The translations under genes were made by a program, and so were the position numbers. Positions 34,369 to 38,736 of a DNA stretch of 38,736 nucleotides are shown piece by piece. Source of the DNA: Streptomyces sp. ISL-43 (GTDB taxonomy: Bacteria; Actinomycetota; Actinomycetes; Streptomycetales; Streptomycetaceae); the NCBI RefSeq assembly GCF_018614195.1, contig NZ_JAGGOT010000049.1, forward strand, positions 1-38,736, given 5' to 3'. Each line of letters opens with the position of its first letter. Within the stretch, counting starts at the first letter, position 1. Under the pieces are notes generated by a model, which was not told the DNA's origin, did no database searches, and was given only the letters and a program-made list of their open reading frames with translations.

Positions 34369-35508
34369 TCAGCCGCTGATTGACCCGAAGCGGACGGAGC
34401 CGGTGCCGTGCTCCCCGTCTTCGGCCATGGCGGCGAGGAGGGCCTCCCCCTCGGCGACGATCTCCTCCTTGGACTCCTTGGACTCCTTGGACTTTTTGGA
34501 TTCCCCGGAGGCGGTGGAGAAGAGCTCGACGGTGAGCGTGTCGCCGTCCAGCTTCCAGAGCCCGGAGAGGAATCCGTTGAGGAGCAGCGTGCAGTGGGCC
34601 TGGTTCCCGGACCAGGTGCGGCCCTTGAGCTCGGGCGCGACCACGCGGGCGCGGTCGGCGTGGGAGAGCAGCAGGTTGTCGAACTCGGGGAGGAAGCGCG
34701 GCGGCGCGGGCGTGTCGGCGTCGGGTCGGGGCGCGTCGGGCAGGTCGAAGAGCTCGACGCCGTTCTCGTCCTGGAAGACGGCCAGCCGGGGCCGCAGGCG
34801 CTCGAACGCTTCGCGCAGCCGGGTGAGGCCGGCCCAGGTCTGCATGTCCTTGACGGAGGCGGGCCCGAAGGCCCCGAGGTAGCGCAGGACGACGTCGTCG
34901 ACGGACGCCGGGCCATCCCCGTGATCGTCGCCCACCCACTCCCGCAGGGTGGTGAGGCGTACTTGCCCGCTCTTGCCCCACACCCCGCGCGGGGTGACCT
35001 GGACGAGCGGCAGCCGGCAGCGCGCGGCGACGGACAGCGACTGCGGATCGGCGCCGGGCCACTCCTTGAGCAGCTCCTCGCGGATCTCCGCCATGGTGCG
35101 CGGCTCGGCCTCGACGAACACCCGTGCGCGCTCGGCCAGCTTGTCCAGGTCCACTCCGGCCAGGCCCTTGCGGAAGTAGTTGACCTCTCGGTCCCGGGCG
35201 GGCTGGACGAGCGGCCGCAGGGCGAGCGCGTCCTGGGCCGTGTGGGTGTGGATGGTGGACCTCATGGTGACGATCCGGACCACCTCCCGGGACTCCATCA
35301 GCGAGGCGAGCTCGGCGGGCCGGAAACCGGCGAGGCGGGCGTGGAGCTGGAAGTAGGGCGGCCTCACGTTCTGGGCCTGCAGCCCGAGCAGGTGCGCCAC
35401 GGCGTCGGCCGCGGGCATCTCGGCACGGTTCAGGAGCAGCTGTCGGGCGAGCGTGGCACGGTTCAGCGAACGGGTATCGAGCACGGGATAAGTCGTCCTG
35501 GAGGCCAT
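34369..35508 (-). CDS. winged-helix AlkZ/YcaQ-like (HTH_42) DNA glycosylase-family protein
   Basis: The 379-residue protein matches the AlkZ/HTH_42 family: N-terminal ARQLLLNRA and LGLQAQNVRPPYFQLHARL with the Gln-x-Gln catalytic motif at Q44/Q46, then MRSTIHTHTAQDALALR, WVGDDHG-type linker, repeated winged helices and a C-terminal FLPEFDNLLLSHADRARV plus WSGNQAHCTLLLNG. Relatives unhook DNA crosslinks and give self-resistance to azinomycin-like agents. Substrate here unknown. A 9-bp unit (CTCCTTGGA on the plus strand, 34465-34491, three copies) encodes a Lys/Ser/Glu tract. The ATG lacks a ribosome site; a TAGTTT box 6 bases upstream suggests a leaderless message under the operator at 35528. 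Confidence 0.82.
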   Translation of the reverse strand: MASRTTYPVLDTRSLNRATLARQLLLNRAEMPAADAVAHLLGLQAQNVRPPYFQLHARLAGFRPAELASLMESREVVRIVTMRSTIHTHTAQDALALRPLVQPARDREVNYFRKGLAGVDLDKLAERARVFVEAEPRTMAEIREELLKEWPGADPQSLSVAARCRLPLVQVTPRGVWGKSGQVRLTTLREWVGDDHGDGPASVDDVVLRYLGAFGPASVKDMQTWAGLTRLREAFERLRPRLAVFQDENGVELFDLPDAPRPDADTPAPPRFLPEFDNLLLSHADRARVVAPELKGRTWSGNQAHCTLLLNGFLSGLWKLDGDTLTVELFSTASGESKKSKESKESKEEIVAEGEALLAAMAEDGEHGTGSVRFGSISG

Positions 35509-35527
35509 GACGACAAACTAGTACTCC

Positions 35528-35550
35528 TTGCGGACACCTTCTGTCCGCAA
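35528..35550. promoter_or_regulatory. perfect 9-bp inverted repeat at the AlkZ-like promoter
   Basis: TTGCGGACA-CCTTC-TGTCCGCAA lies 20 bases upstream of the AlkZ-like start, between its presumed -35 and -10. It is a strong operator candidate for a dimeric repressor that is not encoded nearby. Confidence 0.7.
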
Positions 35551-35714
35551 CCCGGATACGGGCGCACTCGGAGGCCGCGGGGGGAGGGAGGAACGTCCCG
35601 GCGGAGGCGGCCATGGGTCCCCCTCGGGGGCGCGGGCGCGCGCCGGTGGCCCATTCACCCGGATATCCTGCCCCTTGCCCGTAAACAGCCGTTCGACCGG
35701 GGAGCTGACCTGCG

Positions 35715-36953
35715 ATGTCGGAGCGACCAGACCGCCGCCCCTCGCCCTCGCCCTCGTCTTCGCCCTCTCCCCCACCCTCTCCCTCACCCTCTCCCTCACC
35801 TTCGCCCTCCGCGACTCCCCCGCCCGGGAAGCGGGCGGGATGGCTCCGCCCGGCCGCCCCCGCCTCCACTCCCCCGGCCACACCCCCGCGGGCCCCGAAG
35901 CCGGCGCCGCCGGCCCCCACTCCCGCCGACCACCGCAGCGTGATCGACTCCGCCGTCTACCGCGACGGCCTCCGCGTCGCCTCCCCCTCCACCCTCGCCG
36001 ACACCTTCCGGCAGCTGCGCGAACAGCCCGACGGAATGGCCTGGATCGGGCTGCACCGCCCCACGGAAGCAGAACTCCACTCCCTGGCAGCGGAGTTCAA
36101 CCTCCACCCCCTGTCCATCGAGGACGCCCTGGAGGCCCACCAGCGGCCCAAGCTGGAGCGCTACGGAGACACCCTCTTCGTCGTCCTGCGCGCCGCCCGC
36201 TACCTGGACGCACTGGAGGAGGTCGACTTCGGCGAGCTCCACATCTTCGTGGGACCGGACTTCCTGATCACGGTCCGCCACGGCGCGGCCCCGGACCTCT
36301 CGGCCGTCCGCCGCCGGATGGAGGAGTCACCCGAACTCCTCTCCCTCGGCCCGGAGGCCGCCCTGTACGCCATCCTCGACGCGGTGGTCGACGGCTACGC
36401 CCCGGTCGTCGAGGGCGTCCAGATCGACATGGACGAGATCGAGACCGAGGTCTTCAGCGGCGACCCGGAAGTCTCCCGCCGCATCTACGAACTCTCCCGC
36501 GAAATGGTCGAGTTCCAGCGCGCCACCCGCCCCCTGGTCGGCATGCTCCACAGCCTGATGGCCGGCTTCGCGAAGTACGGCACGGACGAGGAACTCCAGC
36601 GCTACCTCCGCGACGTGGCCGACCACGTCACCCACACCAGCGAACGCGTGGACGGCTTCCGTCAGGCCCTGACGGAAATCCTCACGGTCAACGCCACCCT
36701 GGTCTCCCAACAACAGAACGCAGAAATGCGCGCCTTGGCCGAGGCCGGCTTCGAACAGAACGAGGAGATCAAGAAGATCTCCTCCTGGGCGGCCATCTTG
36801 TTTGCACCCACACTCGTGGGGACCATCTACGGCATGAACTTCGAGGACATGCCGGAACTGAAGTGGGCGGGCGGCTACCCCTTCGCAATCCTGCTGATGG
36901 CAGTGGTCTGCGTGAGCCTGTACGTCATCTTCAAGAAGCGCGACTGGCTGTAG
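35715..36953 (+). CDS. corA: CorA-family divalent metal (Mg2+/Co2+) transporter
   Basis: The 412-residue protein has a Pro/Ser-rich disordered N-terminus (about 70 residues of SP repeats, absent from classic CorA), the cytoplasmic funnel domain (HPLSIEDALE, LERYGDTLFVVL), a long stalk helix and two C-terminal membrane helices (about 350-400) joined by the pore signature YGMNFEDMPEL. Forms pentameric channels in the membrane. GGAG lies 10 bases before the ATG. Single gene; the low-complexity DNA at 35730-35800 is prone to slippage. Confidence 0.93.
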   Translation: MSERPDRRPSPSPSSSPSPPPSPSPSPSPSPSATPPPGKRAGWLRPAAPASTPPATPPRAPKPAPPAPTPADHRSVIDSAVYRDGLRVASPSTLADTFRQLREQPDGMAWIGLHRPTEAELHSLAAEFNLHPLSIEDALEAHQRPKLERYGDTLFVVLRAARYLDALEEVDFGELHIFVGPDFLITVRHGAAPDLSAVRRRMEESPELLSLGPEAALYAILDAVVDGYAPVVEGVQIDMDEIETEVFSGDPEVSRRIYELSREMVEFQRATRPLVGMLHSLMAGFAKYGTDEELQRYLRDVADHVTHTSERVDGFRQALTEILTVNATLVSQQQNAEMRALAEAGFEQNEEIKKISSWAAILFAPTLVGTIYGMNFEDMPELKWAGGYPFAILLMAVVCVSLYVIFKKRDWL

Positions 36954-37137
36954 ACCGCACACCAGCGCCGTTGATCAACTTAGCTCTTGCGAACTTCTAA
37001 GAGTGTCCTGCAGGGCCCCCTGGGGAGAATCTGGGGAGAATCCGCAGGGCGCCCATGGCAGGCACTCCCCCGCACCTTGGGGTTGGCCCTCCCGTACCGT
37101 CGGCGACCTTCGCCTGCACCCGGTTGCGGAGGGTAAC

Positions 37138-37177
37138 GACAACGGGTGGCACAGCATCTGCTATGCCACCCGTTGTC
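37138..37177. terminator. long hairpin between corA and the IS remnant
   Basis: GACAACGGGTGGCA (37138-37151) pairs perfectly with 37164-37177. The stem extends inward with one mismatch to an ATCT loop. The region 36954-37216 also has a tandem TGGGGAGAATC repeat near 37020-37042 and no gene that I can support. Confidence 0.75.
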
Positions 37178-37216
37178 CCGACCAGGTCTGTCCTGTCTCC
37201 CCCGACGACTAGGTTT

Positions 37217-37705
37217 TGTCTCCTTGGTCAGCGCCGGGTCCAGATGAGGATGCCCGCGAGGTGGAGTGCGGCCTGGTAGGCGATCGCGAGCTTGTCGGTT
37301 CGTGTGGCCAGGCCGCACCACTGTTTGAGGCGGTTGATGCACCGCTCGACGGTGTTCCGCTGCTTGTAGGCCTCCGCGTCGAAGGCGGGCGGACGGCCGC
37401 CGAGCCGGCCTCGCCGCAGGCGGTGGCCGACTTGGAGCGAGGAGCATCTCCCAGGTGCCATCGACGGCCCATCTGATCAGCCGCTTGTGAGCGGTCTGGA
37501 ACGAGCCGAGCTCGTCGGGCAGGTCCCGCCAGGGCGAGTTGGTGCGGTACTTCCACGCGATGGCCTCGAGCGTCCTGCGGTGATCAGCCCACCGCCGTCC
37601 ACGGACCGGATCGGCTGGCAGCGGCGCGATCCGGCCCCACATCGCATCGGTGATCACTAATCGGACAGACATATCCGATCAACTGACCAACCCATCAAAG
37701 AGACA
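37217..37705 (-). mobile_element. internally deleted IS5-like element
   Basis: About 489 bp bounded by imperfect terminal repeats, TGTCTCCTTG (37217-37226) and the reverse of 37696-37705 (9 of 10 match). It encloses both ends of an IS5-type transposase. No target duplication is evident. It cannot transpose on its own but might be moved in trans. Confidence 0.6.
37228..37672 (-). pseudogene. IS5-family transposase lacking its catalytic core
   Basis: The N-terminus (VITDAMWGRIAPLPAD, RRTLEAIAWKYRTNSPWRDLP, AHKRLIRWAVDGTWEMLL) is followed directly, in another frame, by the C-terminus (RLGGRPPAFDAEAYKQRNTVE, INRLKQWCGLATRTDKLAIAYQAALHLA). Full-length relatives have roughly 150 more residues between these, including two of the three catalytic acidic residues. 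The junction lies near 37440-37460. The element is dead. Confidence 0.85.
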
Positions 37706-37760
37706 CGCGCCAGCCGGGAGACCCCGGCCGGCCGCTCCCGCGGGGCAGTCGGGGCCCTGG

Positions 37761-38396
37761 TCAGATCGTGACCCGACCGTGGGCGGTGGCGAACTCGACC
37801 GAGACCAGGCCCGGTTCCTCATCCTCGACCCAGGTGACGTCGATCTGGTCGAGGGGGTGGTCGGCCGGTTCGCCGAGGAATTCGGCGATGGAGGCGGCGT
37901 CGCCGGCGATGGAGACCCCGTGGATGGTGGTGGAGGTGCGCGGGTCGGCGCTCGGGCGTTCCTCGATGGGGACCGACCACTGAAGGAAATAGGGCAGTTG
38001 CGGGTCCTCCAGCAGTTCCAGCAGGCCGATCTGCTTCCACCTCAGGTCGAACCCGTCGGGGCGGACACGGTGGCCCTCGGCCGAGGTGCGGCCGAGGCGG
38101 GCCTCGACTGGGGCGATGTCGTCGACGGAGACCACCCAACCGAGCCAGCCGCCGCCCTCGGCGGCGCGGCGCGCGACCGCCTGGCCGAAGGGTGCACGGT
38201 CGGCGGCGGGGTGGTCGAGTGTGGTGACGACCTCGACGTAGGTGCCGCCACTCAGCGGGAGAATGAAATTGCGGGTGCCGAATCTCGGGTGCACGCCCCC
38301 GTCGACGAACCCGCCGCCGAGGGCCGATCCGATCCACTGGACGGTCGAGACGAAGCTGTCGCGGGCCACCGCATAGGACACGTGATCAAGTCGCAC
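37761..38396 (-). CDS. VOC / glyoxalase-like domain protein
   Basis: About 211 residues from GTG 38396 (VRLDHVSYAVARD), a typical opening strand of the vicinal-oxygen-chelate fold, followed by FGTRNFILPLSGGTYVEVV with the metal-site-like Glu, WVVSVDDIAPVEARLG and a second half with TTIHGVSIAGDAASIAEFLG and VSVEFAT. From memory this is the glyoxalase_3-like type. No metal-binding set can be assigned with confidence and the substrate is unknown. The ribosome site is weak, and a TTG 21 bases upstream is an alternative start. Confidence 0.75.
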   Translation of the reverse strand: MRLDHVSYAVARDSFVSTVQWIGSALGGGFVDGGVHPRFGTRNFILPLSGGTYVEVVTTLDHPAADRAPFGQAVARRAAEGGGWLGWVVSVDDIAPVEARLGRTSAEGHRVRPDGFDLRWKQIGLLELLEDPQLPYFLQWSVPIEERPSADPRTSTTIHGVSIAGDAASIAEFLGEPADHPLDQIDVTWVEDEEPGLVSVEFATAHGRVTI

Positions 38397-38470
38397 TGCG
38401 GCATCATCACCCGACAACCCGCACAAATCCCGACGCCACGCCCGCCGCCCCGGCCACGTCCGCCGTGGAT

Positions 38471-38620
38471 TCAGCCGTGGAGCGGATCGATCATCGTCAT
38501 CCCGGCGGGGGAGGCCCGGTCGAAGCCAGGCAGCAGCGCTGCCGCCTCGTCGAGGCCCACGACCCGCTCGATCAGCCGCTGCGGGGCGAGCGCTGCTGCC
38601 ACAGGATTTCGATCCGGCAT
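38471..38620 (-). pseudogene. C-terminal fragment of a zinc-type alcohol dehydrogenase / quinone oxidoreductase
   Basis: About 48 residues read VAAALAPQRLIERVVGLDEAAALL and end in SPAGMTMIDPLHG, the pattern of the last helix and strand of medium-chain dehydrogenases (LIxRxxxLDEA). The frame upstream loses similarity within 50 bases, and no cofactor domain is present. CTAGAGCCTGTCTCTTGG on the minus strand at 38647-38664 resembles an IS end and may mark the truncation. The last 70 bases hold nothing I recognise. Confidence 0.45.
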
Positions 38621-38736
38621 GCAGCACCATGCGCACGACACTTCCAAGAGACAGGCTCTAGCAACCGGCAGTCGTCCCACAACCCGGCCCGTAGAGCGTC
38701 GGTGTCCGACCCCCTGGCTAGTGCTGCTCCGCACAA

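Noticed and set aside
35728..35810. CTC/TCG-rich repeats as a possible minisatellite or CRISPR-like array
   Set aside because: They encode the Ser/Pro-rich N-terminus of CorA in frame. The units are irregular, with no spacers.
36970..36979. GTTGATCAAC palindrome after corA as a TCAAC-type operator
   Set aside because: The arms are in the opposite order with no 5-base spacer, and there is no promoter or downstream gene that it could serve.

Overview
The window is very GC-rich, with Shine-Dalgarno starts, GTG starts and long antisense reading frames of the kind seen in actinomycetes. Gene content and protein sequences point to a Streptomyces chromosome. From memory, the set resembles the S. 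coelicolor allantoin/urate region; no search was run.

The backbone is a nearly complete purine (ureide) catabolic pathway split into blocks. Block 1 (107-3718) has allantoicase and allantoinase facing an IclR-type regulator. Block 2 (12173-13792) is malate synthase. Block 3 (16952-22194, minus strand) has a xanthine/uracil-family permease, an 8-oxoguanine/guanine deaminase-type hydrolase and the urate-to-allantoin operon uraD-uraH-uricase. Block 4 (23120-26620) has hydroxypyruvate isomerase, tartronate semialdehyde reductase and catalase. Block 5 (29051-30838) is glyoxylate carboligase. Together they import purine, make urate, oxidise it to allantoin (releasing H2O2, which catalase can remove), open allantoin to ureidoglycolate and then glyoxylate, and use glyoxylate through malate synthase or through Gcl-Hyi-GlxR to glycerate.

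The most striking signal is regulatory. Five promoters (allB, aceB, hyi, katA, gcl) carry 15-bp palindromes of the form TTCCG-N5-CGGAA, and each is part of a tandem whose centres are exactly 21 bp apart. One lies at or beside the predicted start of transcription. A second palindrome, TCAAC-N5-GTTGA, overlaps the -35 box at aceB, uraD and katA. It also occurs upstream of allB and in degenerate form upstream of the permease. This suggests a two-operator code. The IclR protein is the natural candidate for the first operator. An HTH protein encoded between uraD and hyi, next to a thiamine-binding-like (DUF77) protein, is a speculative candidate for the second.

Between blocks lie a GT-C-type membrane glycosyltransferase with an exact 66-bp internal duplication, an ABC exporter with a divergent two-component system, a MocR regulator facing a MocA-like nucleotidyltransferase, a secreted SGNH hydrolase, and an exonuclease fused to an Mth938-like domain. 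Between katA and gcl is a decayed island: a densely structured non-coding stretch (26634-27036), a frameshifted HAD hydrolase, a doubly frameshifted HTH regulator and a small gene without a convincing start.

The right part (31095-38736) holds a zinc-ribbon protein with an Mrr-like domain, a glutathione peroxidase, an acyl-CoA synthetase, an AlkZ-like winged-helix protein with a strong operator, CorA, an internally deleted IS5-like element, a VOC protein and a 3' fragment of a dehydrogenase. I saw no tRNA, rRNA or CRISPR array.
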